Shown here: positions 51,578 to 60,980 of the stretch, one piece after another | Position numbering within the stretch: the stretch's first letter is position 1 | Layout: the number at the start of each line of letters is the position of its first letter | Source of the DNA: Photobacterium sp. GB-56 | GTDB lineage: Bacteria > Pseudomonadota > Gammaproteobacteria > Enterobacterales > Vibrionaceae | Length of the DNA: 64,000 nucleotides | Direction of reading: 5' to 3' | Assembly (NCBI RefSeq): GCF_003026105.1 | Contig: NZ_PYNW01000008.1 | Coordinates: forward strand, 120,746 to 184,745 | Made by a program: the position numbers and the translations under genes | The notes under the pieces: model-generated | Told to the model about the DNA's origin: nothing | The model's input: the letters and a program-made list of their open reading frames with translations, nothing else | Database searches by the model: none

Positions 51578-52926
51578 TGCAGCCTAACAATATTCAATTA
51601 GTCGAGCCAAATTTAAGTGCAGCAAACCAAATTATTGCTGTGCTTGAAGGTAAAGGTTATAGCGTTAATCACTTCACTTCTGGACGTGCTGCGTTATATC
51701 AATCTCGCTCAGCCATTACTTTGGTCAGCTCGCATATTACAGATATCTCACTGACTGATTTTATACGTCAATTCCATCAAAAAACTGTCGCGACTAACCG
51801 TGCTTCCACACCTATTTCTATTGCTATTGTCGATCAGGCGCAAGGAATGATGGCGGCGGATGCAATGAAAGCAGGCGCAACCGATTATTTACTACGTCCT
51901 TTTGAATCTGAACAGTTACTGGGCTTACTCGCGCGCGTTGAAGCACTAGATAAACCCTTAACCAATATCGTGGTGGAATCATGGCGTAGCAAGCAAGTGT
52001 TGCAGTTAGCACACCGTGCGGCAGGGACAAACGCGACCGTATTGATCACCGGTGAATCTGGCACCGGGAAAGAAGTATTAGCGCAATATGTGCACCAACA
52101 TTCTTCGCGTTCAAATGCGCCTTTTGTTGCCGTTAACTGTGCCGCTATTCCTGAATCCATGCTCGAAGCAGTGTTGTTTGGTCATGTGAAAGGGGCGTTT
52201 ACTGGCGCGACACAAACGCAAACCGGTAAATTTGAAGAAGCCAATGGTGGTACGATTTTATTAGATGAAATCGCTGAAATGTCACCCAGTCTTCAAGCTA
52301 AATTATTGCGTGTGTTGCAAGAGCGTGAAGTCGAAAAAGTGGGGAGTCATAAAACCGTTCCATTGGATATTCGCGTCATAGCGTCAACCAATAAAGATCT
52401 TCGTGTAGAAATTCAAAAAGGGACGTTCCGAGAAGATCTTTATTACCGTTTAGATGTGCTGCCGTTGCATTGGCCATCACTGCGAGATCGAAGCGCTGAT
52501 ATTCTTCCTCTGGCGCGATTTTTCATCAATAAATATCAAATGGGAAGTGCGTGCCAGTTGTCGGAAGATGCGTGTTTTGCACTGTCTAAATATCACTGGC
52601 CGGGCAATATCCGAGAGTTAGAAAATGTCATGCAACGAGCCTTGGTGATGCGTCATGGTGATTTCATTACCGCACAAGATTTAATGTTGCCAATTGATCC
52701 TAATGCTGCGCCATCTTTACCTCAAACGGAGGGGGGGAATGGTCGGGTAGAAGCGAAGAAAATGGCAGAGTTTCAATACATTATCAAAATTCTTAAACAA
52801 TTCGGTGGTAACCGAACCAAGACGGCTCAGCAATTGGGCGTTACTACTCGCGCACTGCGTTACAAGTTAGCCGCGATGCGTGAACAGGGAATAGACATCG
52901 ATGCTGTATTAGGTTCTGCGGCATAA
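51577..52926 (+). CDS. lafK: Sigma-54 activator LafK
   Basis: 449 residues in the FlrA/FleQ/LafK layout. The N-terminal receiver-like domain (1-125) lacks the phosphoacceptor Asp: strand 3 reads ITLVSSHITDI. The AAA+ domain (about 130-370) has Walker A GESGTGKE and the sigma-54 contact loop GAFTGA. The C-terminal Fis-type helix-turn-helix reads NRTKTAQQLGVTTRALRYKL. It should be the master activator of the lateral class of genes, binding upstream of flgB and fliD. ATG overlaps the motY stop (TAATG). Confidence 0.93.
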   Translation: MQPNNIQLVEPNLSAANQIIAVLEGKGYSVNHFTSGRAALYQSRSAITLVSSHITDISLTDFIRQFHQKTVATNRASTPISIAIVDQAQGMMAADAMKAGATDYLLRPFESEQLLGLLARVEALDKPLTNIVVESWRSKQVLQLAHRAAGTNATVLITGESGTGKEVLAQYVHQHSSRSNAPFVAVNCAAIPESMLEAVLFGHVKGAFTGATQTQTGKFEEANGGTILLDEIAEMSPSLQAKLLRVLQEREVEKVGSHKTVPLDIRVIASTNKDLRVEIQKGTFREDLYYRLDVLPLHWPSLRDRSADILPLARFFINKYQMGSACQLSEDACFALSKYHWPGNIRELENVMQRALVMRHGDFITAQDLMLPIDPNAAPSLPQTEGGNGRVEAKKMAEFQYIIKILKQFGGNRTKTAQQLGVTTRALRYKLAAMREQGIDIDAVLGSAA

Positions 52927-52938
52927 AAGGAGAGTTAA

Positions 52939-53310
52939 ATGAGCACAAATAATTCGCTACCGTCTGTATCATCTGAACAACTCATGCTTGATAAAATGCA
53001 GCAGATGCAGCAACGCACTCAAGCTGATTTCATCGTAAAACCTAATCTGATGCAGGTCGACGCAACCAATACACAGTTTGCCGCTTCGCCATTGTCATTT
53101 TCGCAAGCTATGACAGGTGTATTAAACACCGTTAATCAACATCAAAAAATCGCCAGTGACAAAGTGACAGCGGTTGAATTGGGGAAAAGTGACGACTTAG
53201 TAGGCGCGATGGTGGCAAGCCAAAAAGCCAGTTTATCTTTTTCAGCCCTCATGCAAGTGCGTAATAAAGTGGTTGCGTCCTTTGAAGATGTTATGAAGAT
53301 GCCGGTGTAA
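52939..53310 (+). CDS. fliE: Hook-basal body junction protein FliE (lateral)
   Basis: 123 residues. The C-terminal two thirds match FliE: FSQAMTGVLNTVNQHQKIASDKVTAVELGKSDDLVGAMVASQKASLSFSALMQVRNKVVASFEDVMKMPV. The N-terminus is longer than in E. coli. It joins the MS ring to the rod. AAAGGAGAG precedes the ATG. Confidence 0.92.
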   Translation: MSTNNSLPSVSSEQLMLDKMQQMQQRTQADFIVKPNLMQVDATNTQFAASPLSFSQAMTGVLNTVNQHQKIASDKVTAVELGKSDDLVGAMVASQKASLSFSALMQVRNKVVASFEDVMKMPV

Positions 53311-53313
53311 CTT

Positions 53314-55059
53314 ATGTCTGAAATCATTGCCCAACCATCGATGACAAATACGGCAACAGGTTCAACTGCGAGCAGTGGATTGTCGTCAAATCCGTATATT
53401 AATAACCTTAAAAATCTTTGGCATAGTAGTCAGCGCAATCTAGTTTTGTCTGCTGTACTTGCTGCGATTGTGGCTGCCATTATTGTGGTGGCACTATGGA
53501 GTTCAAGTCAAAATTACCGCCCCTTATATGGGCAGCAAGAACGTTTTGATAGCGGTGAAATCATCTCGGTATTAGAAACAGAAGGGATCCCTTACCGCCT
53601 ACAAGAAGCCAACGGACAAGTGCTGGTGGCAGAAGGTGAGGTCGCAAAAATTAGGATGTTACTGGCAGCAAAAGGGATCAAAGCCAAGTTACCGACAGGG
53701 CTAGATTCATTAAAAGAAGATTCGTCGTTAGGCACCAGCCAGTTCATGGAAACCGCACGTTACCGTCATGGATTGGAAGGCGAGTTAGTGCGTACTATTA
53801 TTGCCCTTGATGCTATTGCTAATGCCCGCGTTCACTTAGCCATTCCACGAAAAACCTTATTTGTTCGCCACAATGCGGAAGCGCCAACAGCGTCAGTAAT
53901 GGTTGAGCTAAAACCGGGTGAAGATCTAAAAACTGAGCAAGTTGAAGCCATCATTAACCTTGTTACTGGCAGTGTGACAGGAATGAAGACAGAAAATGTG
54001 TCAGTTGTTGATCAGTATGGGCGTTTACTCAGTGCTGATATTGGCTCGACTGAAATGGGTAAAGTGAATGCTAAATACCTCGACTATCAGAAGAATCTCG
54101 AAAAGCAGGTGATCCAACGTGCCGCTGATATGCTAACGCCGATTGTCGGACCAAGTAATTACCGCGTGCAAGTCGCCGCTGATCTTGATTTTAGCCATGT
54201 CCAAGAAACCAAAGAGGTGGTTGATTCAACGCCTGTAGTGAAAAACGAGCACCGTATTGAAAATAACAGTATTGATAATATTGCTTTAGGTGTGCCGGGT
54301 TCATTAAGTAACAAGCCACCCGTTACTGGCGAAGAAGAGAACAAAGACAGTAAAAACACCAATGAACGAACGGAAATTAATCGTCAATATGCGTTAGGCA
54401 GCAGTGTTCGTCATACCCAATATCAACAAGGCAAATTAAATAAACTCAATGTCTCTGTGTTACTTAATTCTACCGCTGCACCAAATGGTAAAGCATGGAC
54501 AGAAGCGGAAACACAGCAAATTAGCAATATGATCAAAGATGCGGTAGGGATCAGCGCTGCTCGTGGCGATAGTTTGAGTATTTTAAGTTTCAACTTCACA
54601 CCGATTGCAATTGATGCGCCACCTGCTATTCCGTGGTGGCAAGATCCAACCGTTCAACAACCACTACGCTACATGATCGGCGGTATTCTCGGCTTATCGA
54701 TGATTTTCTTTGTGCTAAGACCGCTTATTAGTCATTTAACAGGATTAGATCGTCGACGTGATGAGTTAACTTTTGCGGAAGAAGATATGGCGCACTCTTA
54801 CGATGAAAATCTGCAAACTCGCGAAGAGCAAGAACACGAAGAAACGTTAAATGAGCGTTTAGCCGCGAAAGGGATAAACGGAACGAATAACGCCTTTAGT
54901 GCCAACAATGATTTGCTGCCACCACAGGGCTCGCCATTAGAAATCCAACTTAAACACTTACAGCTTATTTCAACCGAAGAGCCAGAGCGTGTTGCTGAAG
55001 TCTTAAAACAATGGGTGAATGTTAATGAGTCAATCACAAACAAAAAATCAGACGGATAG
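53314..55059 (+). CDS. fliF: MS-ring protein FliF (lateral)
   Basis: 581 residues. First membrane helix at about 42-62, second at about 447-469 (PLRYMIGGILGLSMIFFVLRPLI). The YscJ/FliF ring domains are seen (YGQQERFDSGEIISVLETEGIPYRL; RMLLAAKGIK; ETARYRHGLEGELVRTI). The C-terminal FliG-binding peptide is present (PERVAEVLKQWVN). It overlaps fliG by about 35 bases. Confidence 0.94.
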   Translation: MSEIIAQPSMTNTATGSTASSGLSSNPYINNLKNLWHSSQRNLVLSAVLAAIVAAIIVVALWSSSQNYRPLYGQQERFDSGEIISVLETEGIPYRLQEANGQVLVAEGEVAKIRMLLAAKGIKAKLPTGLDSLKEDSSLGTSQFMETARYRHGLEGELVRTIIALDAIANARVHLAIPRKTLFVRHNAEAPTASVMVELKPGEDLKTEQVEAIINLVTGSVTGMKTENVSVVDQYGRLLSADIGSTEMGKVNAKYLDYQKNLEKQVIQRAADMLTPIVGPSNYRVQVAADLDFSHVQETKEVVDSTPVVKNEHRIENNSIDNIALGVPGSLSNKPPVTGEEENKDSKNTNERTEINRQYALGSSVRHTQYQQGKLNKLNVSVLLNSTAAPNGKAWTEAETQQISNMIKDAVGISAARGDSLSILSFNFTPIAIDAPPAIPWWQDPTVQQPLRYMIGGILGLSMIFFVLRPLISHLTGLDRRRDELTFAEEDMAHSYDENLQTREEQEHEETLNERLAAKGINGTNNAFSANNDLLPPQGSPLEIQLKHLQLISTEEPERVAEVLKQWVNVNESITNKKSDG

Positions 55060-56059
55060 TAAAACCCCTGCACTGACTTATGTTGATAAAACAGCCGTCG
55101 TATTGTTGGGAATGGGAGAAGATGCCGCCGCGGAGGTATTGAAGCACTTTACCCGTGATGAAGTGCAGCGTGTGACCCGTTCGATGGCGGCATTAAGTGG
55201 TATTCAAAGTGATAGTGCGAAAGGGGTAATTCAGCACTTTTTTGAAGATTTTCGTGCGCACAGTGGTATTCGTGGCGCATCGAAAGAATACCTTTCAAAT
55301 ACTTTGCGTAAAGCGTTGGGTAATGATTTAGCAAAAGGGTTACTTAATAACATTTATGGTGATGAATTACGTAACAACATGCAGCGATTGCAATGGGTGG
55401 ATGCAGAATTATTGGCTAAATACGTTAGCCAAGAGCACCCACAAATGCAGGCGATATTCTTAGCCTATTTACCGCCAGAAACCTCATCGAAAGTGTTGGC
55501 GAAAATGCCAGTGGATTATCATGACGAGCTGCTATATCGCATCGCGCAACTTGATGAAATAGATCATGATGTTGCCGCTGACTTACATGATTTGATTGAA
55601 CGTTGCATTGCTCATATGTCACAAGCGCAAAATGCACCTATTTTAGGAACTAAGCAAGTTGCCGATATTATCAACCGTTTCGAAGGTGATCGCGGCCAAT
55701 TAATGGAATTACTCCGTTTGCATGATGAAGACATGGTGCACGAAATTGAAACCAACATGTTTGACTTTATGGTGCTTGGTCGCCAGAAAGAATCGACCAT
55801 GGATAGATTGGTGCAAGAAATTCCTGTTGCGACATGGGTGATTGCGTTAAAAGGTGCTGAGATCAGCTTACAACAAGCGATTAAACGTTCAATGCCACAG
55901 CGTATGGTGAAATCCCTAGAAGATGAAATGGCGCTAAAAGGTGCAGTACCTGTGAGTGAGGTAGAACGCGCCCGAACTGCCATTATGGATCAAGTGCGTG
56001 AGCTGGCAGAAAATGGTGAAATTGATCTTCAGCTCTATCAGGAAATGACGGTGGAGTAA
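55025..56059 (+). CDS. fliG: Motor switch protein FliG (lateral)
   Basis: 344 residues. N domain: KTAVVLLGMGEDAAAEVLKHFTRDEVQRV. Middle domain: EHPQMQAIFLAYLPPETSSKVLAKMP (EHPQ motif). C domain with the torque helix and the charged residues: LKGAEISLQQAIKRSMPQRMVKSLEDEMALKGAVPVSEVERARTAIMDQVRELAENGEI. The ATG at 55025 has GGGTG seven bases upstream; the one at 55019 is also possible. Confidence 0.94.
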   Translation: MSQSQTKNQTDSKTPALTYVDKTAVVLLGMGEDAAAEVLKHFTRDEVQRVTRSMAALSGIQSDSAKGVIQHFFEDFRAHSGIRGASKEYLSNTLRKALGNDLAKGLLNNIYGDELRNNMQRLQWVDAELLAKYVSQEHPQMQAIFLAYLPPETSSKVLAKMPVDYHDELLYRIAQLDEIDHDVAADLHDLIERCIAHMSQAQNAPILGTKQVADIINRFEGDRGQLMELLRLHDEDMVHEIETNMFDFMVLGRQKESTMDRLVQEIPVATWVIALKGAEISLQQAIKRSMPQRMVKSLEDEMALKGAVPVSEVERARTAIMDQVRELAENGEIDLQLYQEMTVE

Positions 56060-56856
56060 TGATGAAGAAAGTAAAAATACATCAGTTATCACCGGGGCAA
56101 TATCGGCCTCATCGTTTTCCTCCTGTGGCAGAGCCAGTAAATCATGGTTTTAATGATGGATTAGGTGATGTTGATCCTGCGATTAATTGGCAAGACAGCC
56201 AGTTTGAATTACAACAAAAATTGGATGAAGGCTTTCAACAAGGGCTAAACAAAGGCTATGACGAAGGATTTAACCAAGGCGTTGTGCAAGGTCGTGATCA
56301 AGGTGTTATAGAAGGGCAAAAAGACGGTTTTCAACAAGGTTACGGACAAGGTGAACAAGCAGGGCGAGAGATCTTTAGCCAAGCAGTAAAACCGGTTGAG
56401 AAAATCTTGTTTGAATTAGAACAATGGCAACAAGAAAAAGACAAACAACAACGTCAGCTTATTTGCGACTTGGTACAAAAAGTGTCGCAACAGGTTATCC
56501 GCGCTGAATTGACATTGATGCCACAACAAATTCTCGCTCTAGTAGAAGAAGCATTGGATGCGATTCCGGGTAAAACAGAAAAAATCATCATTGAACTTAA
56601 CCCACAAGATATTGATCGGATTCATACCATCAATAAGAGCTTACCTGAGTCTTGGAAGCTGATTGCTAATCCCACATTACCCGTCGGTGGTTGTCAGCTG
56701 ATAACCGATAACGCAGAAGCCGATGTGGGGTGTGATGCGCGACTAGAAGCCTGTATCGAGAATGTGCAGCAACATTTAGTTGAGCAGAATCACCCGTTAG
56801 ATACCCCAATCCGTGTTGAACAAGGAGATCAGCATGAATCGTCTTCAAGCGGATAG
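56059..56856 (+). CDS. fliH: FliH, export ATPase regulator (lateral)
   Basis: 265 residues. The central helix (about 48-105) is a GxxxG-type repeat (LDEGFQQGLNKGYDEGFNQG, VVQGRDQGVIEGQKDGFQQG), the hallmark of FliH. The C-terminal V-type-ATPase-like domain follows (QVIRAELTLMPQQILALVEEALDAIP; NPQDIDRI). It binds FliI and FliN. The start overlaps the fliG stop (TAATG); a second ATG follows at 56062. Confidence 0.92.
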   Translation: MMKKVKIHQLSPGQYRPHRFPPVAEPVNHGFNDGLGDVDPAINWQDSQFELQQKLDEGFQQGLNKGYDEGFNQGVVQGRDQGVIEGQKDGFQQGYGQGEQAGREIFSQAVKPVEKILFELEQWQQEKDKQQRQLICDLVQKVSQQVIRAELTLMPQQILALVEEALDAIPGKTEKIIIELNPQDIDRIHTINKSLPESWKLIANPTLPVGGCQLITDNAEADVGCDARLEACIENVQQHLVEQNHPLDTPIRVEQGDQHESSSSG

Positions 56857-58183
56857 TTTAACCGCACTTGCCGCTCTTGATAGTGTGCCTATTGCACGGG
56901 TCACGGGGCGGTTAGTCAAAGTGAATGGCTTAATGCTACAAGCCGTGGGGTGTCGTTTTAAACTTGATCAACGTTGCTTAATCGTCGCTGATGATGGTGA
57001 GCAGATTGAAGCACAAGTGGTCGGTTTTGATCACAACATTGCGTATTTAATGCCAGTTCGCCAACTCGGTGGATTATACGCAGGCGCAAAGGTGATCCCG
57101 ATGCAAGGTGGCAGTACAGTGAATGTGAGCCACAAGTGGATTGGACGAGTTGTTAATGGGTTAGGAGAGCCGCTAGATAATGGTTCACCGCTACAAGGTG
57201 GTGAGTGTTTATCGTTAGAACCAAAGCCTATTAACCCAATGAAACGCCAGCCAGTTGAATCACCATTAGATGTTGGTATTAAAGCGATTAATGGTTTACT
57301 GACTGTTGGTAAAGGTCAGCGCATTGGCTTAATGGCGGGCAGTGGCGTAGGTAAAAGTGTCTTGATGGGGATGATCACCAAATACACTGCCGCCGATATT
57401 ATTGTGGTGGGGCTGATTGGTGAACGTGGTCGAGAAGTCCGTGAATTCATTGAGCGTAGCTTAGGTGAGGAAGGACGAAAACGTGCAGTGATCATCGCCG
57501 CGCCTGCTGATGAATCACCACTCATGCGTTTACGAGCGACCAAGCTTTGTCACCGCGTTGCCGAATACTTTCGTGATCAAGGCAAAGACGTATTGCTACT
57601 GATGGACTCATTAACCCGATATGCGATGGCGCAGCGTGAAATTGCACTCGCACTAGGAGAGCCGCCAGCTTCTCGGGGTTATCCACCGTCAGTATTCAGT
57701 TTATTACCACAATTACTAGAACGTGCTGGTAACGGAGAGAATCCCAATGGCAGTTTAACTGCGATTTATACCGTGTTAGCAGAAGGGGACGATCAGCAAG
57801 ATCCGGTAGTGGATTCTGCTCGCGCCATTTTAGATGGTCATATTGTGTTATCTCGCACATTGGCAGAGCAAGGGCATTATCCAGCCATTGATATTAATGC
57901 TTCTATCAGCCGATGTATGAGCAGTTGTACTGAGCAAGCCCATGTCACTGTTGCTAACCAATTTAGGCAGTTAAATGCGAATTATCAGCAAGTAAAAGAG
58001 CTACTTCCATTAGGTGGCTATCAACAAGGACAAGATCCTGAATTAGATCAAGCGGTAATGATGCAACCCCAGCTTAAACAGTTTTTGCAGCAGCCTGTGA
58101 CTGAACACTGTGATTACCAAGCGAGCCTAACCCAATTAGCTAACTTGTTTTCAGTCAATCAATCCAGTCCGTCAGCACCATAG
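56834..58183 (+). CDS. fliI: Flagellum-specific ATPase FliI (lateral)
   Basis: 449 residues. Walker A is MAGSGVGKS (about 166-174), Walker B region DVLLLMDSLTRYAMAQREI, and the F1-like signature SRGYPPSVFSLLPQLLERAGN. It powers unloading of substrates. ATG at 56834 has AAGGAG at 56822; the longer frame from 56813 is rejected. The start lies within the end of fliH. Confidence 0.95.
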   Translation: MNRLQADSLTALAALDSVPIARVTGRLVKVNGLMLQAVGCRFKLDQRCLIVADDGEQIEAQVVGFDHNIAYLMPVRQLGGLYAGAKVIPMQGGSTVNVSHKWIGRVVNGLGEPLDNGSPLQGGECLSLEPKPINPMKRQPVESPLDVGIKAINGLLTVGKGQRIGLMAGSGVGKSVLMGMITKYTAADIIVVGLIGERGREVREFIERSLGEEGRKRAVIIAAPADESPLMRLRATKLCHRVAEYFRDQGKDVLLLMDSLTRYAMAQREIALALGEPPASRGYPPSVFSLLPQLLERAGNGENPNGSLTAIYTVLAEGDDQQDPVVDSARAILDGHIVLSRTLAEQGHYPAIDINASISRCMSSCTEQAHVTVANQFRQLNANYQQVKELLPLGGYQQGQDPELDQAVMMQPQLKQFLQQPVTEHCDYQASLTQLANLFSVNQSSPSAP

Positions 58184-58220
58184 CCACACCGTGTTTTAGG
58201 AAATGGAGCAAGAATAAGCC

Positions 58221-58664
58221 ATGAATTTGCCAGTCAAAGCTGTTGAGCAATTACAACGATTATCAGAGCAAAAGCGCGATAAACTCAGTGCTATTTACCA
58301 GCAGCAGCGCCGGCAAGTGGATAATTATCAGCAACAACTACAGTTATTAGGTCAGCTAAAACAGCATTATATGGGGGCTGAACAAACACACGGCTCTGCG
58401 ATTAACAGTGCGATGTTAAATAACAGCAATCAATTAACGTCACAGTTAACGACCATGATTGATCATCATCAGCATGAGCAAGCGATCATGAGTGCGGAAT
58501 GTGATCACAGTGAGCAGCAATTACAAGCCAGTAATCAACAAGTTAAACGCTTTGAAGAAGTAAAAAAACGCTGGCTTGCCAAACAACAATACGAACAAGC
58601 CCGTAAAGAGCAAAAGCAATTAGAAGAGTTGATTAACTTGCGGCATAAAAAGCGGAAGGTCTGA
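58221..58664 (+). CDS. fliJ: Export chaperone/stalk FliJ (lateral)
   Basis: 147 residues, a single long antiparallel coiled coil rich in Gln (LQRLSEQKRDKLSAIYQQQRRQVDNYQQQLQLLGQL; EVKKRWLAKQQYEQARKEQKQLEEL), as in FliJ. It couples the FliI hexamer to FlhA. It is the last flagellar gene of the window; no clear terminator follows. Confidence 0.88.
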   Translation: MNLPVKAVEQLQRLSEQKRDKLSAIYQQQRRQVDNYQQQLQLLGQLKQHYMGAEQTHGSAINSAMLNNSNQLTSQLTTMIDHHQHEQAIMSAECDHSEQQLQASNQQVKRFEEVKKRWLAKQQYEQARKEQKQLEELINLRHKKRKV

Positions 58665-58839
58665 AGTGCTCACTATAAAGGAGATATTATTGAAAATGTA
58701 TATGAGCTGCTAATCAACAAATTTAATACTTTGATTTCTAGTTATATCCTCTTTATCGCTTATTATTAAAAGTTTTTATCTCGTCAGCAATACTCCCCAA
58801 TCGCATTTTATACCTCATTCTTACACTCTAAAAATGTAA

Positions 58840-59061
58840 TCAATGACGATTAATTTTAATCACGCTCCCTAAATAACGCTTGAACCGTTGTGCAAAGTGC
58901 TGATTGATATATTTAACGGTTAATATGCTAAGCGATGTTTCTAGTGAGCGAGTAATGCGATGGAGTGCACTGCTATCGTTATCGACTGTTGTCGCCAGAT
59001 GGGTATGAGTATGGTTACGAACCATTAAATAACAATCATGTAAGGATACAACAATGATCAA
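58840..59061 (-). pseudogene. Remnant of an IS200-like/REP-associated transposase
   Basis: The minus-strand frame reads HDCYLMVRNHTHTHL then ITRSLETSLSILTVKYINQHFAQRFKR. LMxNHxH and the later YxxxxN…RF.R pattern are those of HUH Y1 transposases; the catalytic His pair is kept but the protein is cut to about 70 residues and lacks the N-terminal and Tyr-containing parts. No repeats or REP hairpins were found around it. It marks an old insertion right after the flagellar cluster. Confidence 0.65.
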
Positions 59062-60286
59062 AAATTATTTCAAACTAAAAAAAATATTTAGTTACATTGG
59101 TACCTTCTGTTTAATTACTGCAAGTAACTCGGCTACTGCATTCTATGATGCCTACCCTGAAAGTGAAGGACCTTATATTAGTGGCTCGGCATCTGAAAAT
59201 TTTACGTGGTTAGGCGAAGATTTCTCAAGCTACCCTAATAGTCAGCAGCTAGAATGTTCGAATAATAAAAGCGCCATCGATCATTTTGATGTTACTTCAG
59301 GATGTTTACAGTCTAAATCTGTGGATAGTGGGAAGTTAGGTTGGACGAACGATAAAGTCTTTCGTGTCGTCGCGATAGGAAAAGACAATAATGGCAATGA
59401 AATAAAGTACACCGACCAAACGAATCAATATAGGGCGTACATTAAAGCATGGAAAAATTCCGGCACTATACCTGCTTGGTCTGGCTTACATGCGTTTGCT
59501 CGTTACCAAACATCTGATGATTTATATGTAGGCTCTATTCGTTATGACGGTAATGTAACGATTAAAGTAAAATACCAAGGTTCATACACTACTCTGGCTC
59601 AAACCAAATTAAGCAATGGCGTTAAAAACTACCTTAATACAGAGGGGAAGCTTGCCGCTGGTCAATGGTATGACATTCACTTTTCTGTAGTAGGTAATAA
59701 ATTAACGTTGGCCCTAGATGGTGTCGAATTATTGTCGGTAAACAATGATTTATTAACTGAGGGTACTATCGGTATCCGCACCGATAACCTATCTGCTTAC
59801 CTTGATGATTGGCAGTTGCTATCGAGTAATTCAATAGTTATTGATCCCCCAACAGATCCTGAAATACCCACTGATCCCGAAACACCAGCACAGGTCGTTG
59901 AATTTATCCCCGGAAAAACCAAAGCCATCAATGGTGAGATCTATTCGTATGATGGGCAGTGTTATCAAGCCAAAAATAGCCCTGGCAGTTGGGAGGTTCC
60001 AAGTAACGCGTCATGGTTTTGGGATGCGGTTGAATGCATAGATAATCCTTCGCCACCCACTGATCCTGAACTACCGACAGAGCCTGTACCACCAACAGAT
60101 CCTGTGCAGCCAACAGATCCTCTACCACCAACAACTGCTGTTGAGTTTATACCGGGTTCAACAAAGGTTAAAAACGGAGATACAGTGACTTATAACAATA
60201 TTTGTTATCAGGCAAAGAACAATCCGGGTAGCTGGGAAATTCCAAGTTCAACGTCTTGGTTTTGGACTGTGGTGAGTTGTCCATAA
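59054..60286 (+). CDS. Secreted lectin-like protein with two chitin-binding-type modules
   Basis: 410 residues. Signal peptide about 1-29 (ending NSATA). Residues about 85-255 are a beta-sandwich of the LamG/DUF1080 type (WYDIHFSVVGNKLTLALDGVELLSV; GTIGIRTDNLSAYLDDWQLLSS). Two Pro-Thr-Asp linkers follow, with two near-identical 45-residue modules (about 283-328 and 364-410) containing [VE]FIPG, YNxICYQAKNxPGSWE and SWFW, of the CBM5/12 chitin-binding type. No catalytic residues are recognised. It may bind chitin or another glycan at the surface. TAAGGA precedes the ATG. Confidence 0.8.
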   Translation: MIKNYFKLKKIFSYIGTFCLITASNSATAFYDAYPESEGPYISGSASENFTWLGEDFSSYPNSQQLECSNNKSAIDHFDVTSGCLQSKSVDSGKLGWTNDKVFRVVAIGKDNNGNEIKYTDQTNQYRAYIKAWKNSGTIPAWSGLHAFARYQTSDDLYVGSIRYDGNVTIKVKYQGSYTTLAQTKLSNGVKNYLNTEGKLAAGQWYDIHFSVVGNKLTLALDGVELLSVNNDLLTEGTIGIRTDNLSAYLDDWQLLSSNSIVIDPPTDPEIPTDPETPAQVVEFIPGKTKAINGEIYSYDGQCYQAKNSPGSWEVPSNASWFWDAVECIDNPSPPTDPELPTEPVPPTDPVQPTDPLPPTTAVEFIPGSTKVKNGDTVTYNNICYQAKNNPGSWEIPSSTSWFWTVVSCP

Positions 60287-60306
60287 TCCACAGTAATATA
60301 AGCATT

Positions 60307-60341
60307 AAACCTCAGTCTCACATTAAGGCTGAGGTTTATTT
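60307..60341 (+). terminator. Terminator after the lectin-like gene
   Basis: AAACCTCAG (60307-60315) and its complement CTGAGGTTT (60329-60337) with a 13-base loop and a T-rich end. Confidence 0.75.
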
Positions 60342-60448
60342 ACAGCAAAGTGTAAATGTATTTCACAAGCCCAATAATGTACTTACAACTACTTCACTAC
60401 ACAATAAACTTGGTCGTTCTGTTGGTGCATCGACATGGTGATTAAATA

Positions 60449-60832
60449 ATGGAAATTAAAGAAATACATATTGCAAAATGTCACTGTGGTGCTGTTGAGT
60501 TAGAGCTGACCATGCCAAACGGATTAGAAGATCCTCGTCGTTGTTCATGTTCTATGTGTCGAAAACGTGGTGCCATCGCTGCTTCTGTATTACTTGAAAA
60601 CCTAAAGATAATAAAGGGAGAAGATAACTTGACCCTTTATCAATTCAATACAAAGACGGCTAAACATTACTTCTGTAAGACTTGCGGTATCTATACTCAT
60701 CATCAAAGACGTTCTAATCCCCATCAATTTGCAATTAATGTTGCATGTCTTGATGGCGTTAATCCTTATGATTTGGAGCCTGCCAAAATTTACGATGGGA
60801 TCAATCACCCAAAAGATACGATCAACTTGTAA
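60449..60832 (+). CDS. GFA/CENP-V-family zinc protein
   Basis: 127 residues of the glutathione-dependent formaldehyde-activating (GFA) family. Zinc ligands are seen as CHCGAVEL, CSCSMC and CKTCGIYTHH. Members bind zinc and often act on thiols; true formaldehyde activity is established for few. The C-terminal part FAINVACLDGVNPYDL is typical. It lies between the lectin gene and the integron cassettes; whether it is a cassette cannot be decided. Confidence 0.88.
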   Translation: MEIKEIHIAKCHCGAVELELTMPNGLEDPRRCSCSMCRKRGAIAASVLLENLKIIKGEDNLTLYQFNTKTAKHYFCKTCGIYTHHQRRSNPHQFAINVACLDGVNPYDLEPAKIYDGINHPKDTINL

Positions 60833-60980
60833 CTGCAAACATTTATGCGTGTTATAGGAAAGTGTATAAGATTACACTCCAATACATTGTTTTAGTGACA
60901 CTTTAGTGCTTAAAGTAATGGGGTAGTGCTGCCCATATTTTAATTAAGCGTGATATGTTCTTATTTATAGGAGCAAACGA

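Noticed and set aside
60850..60860. GTTATAGG after the GFA gene as another attC right end
   Set aside because: The preceding bases (TAACTGCAAA … TGCGTGTTA) are far too few for an attC and do not pair beyond four bases.
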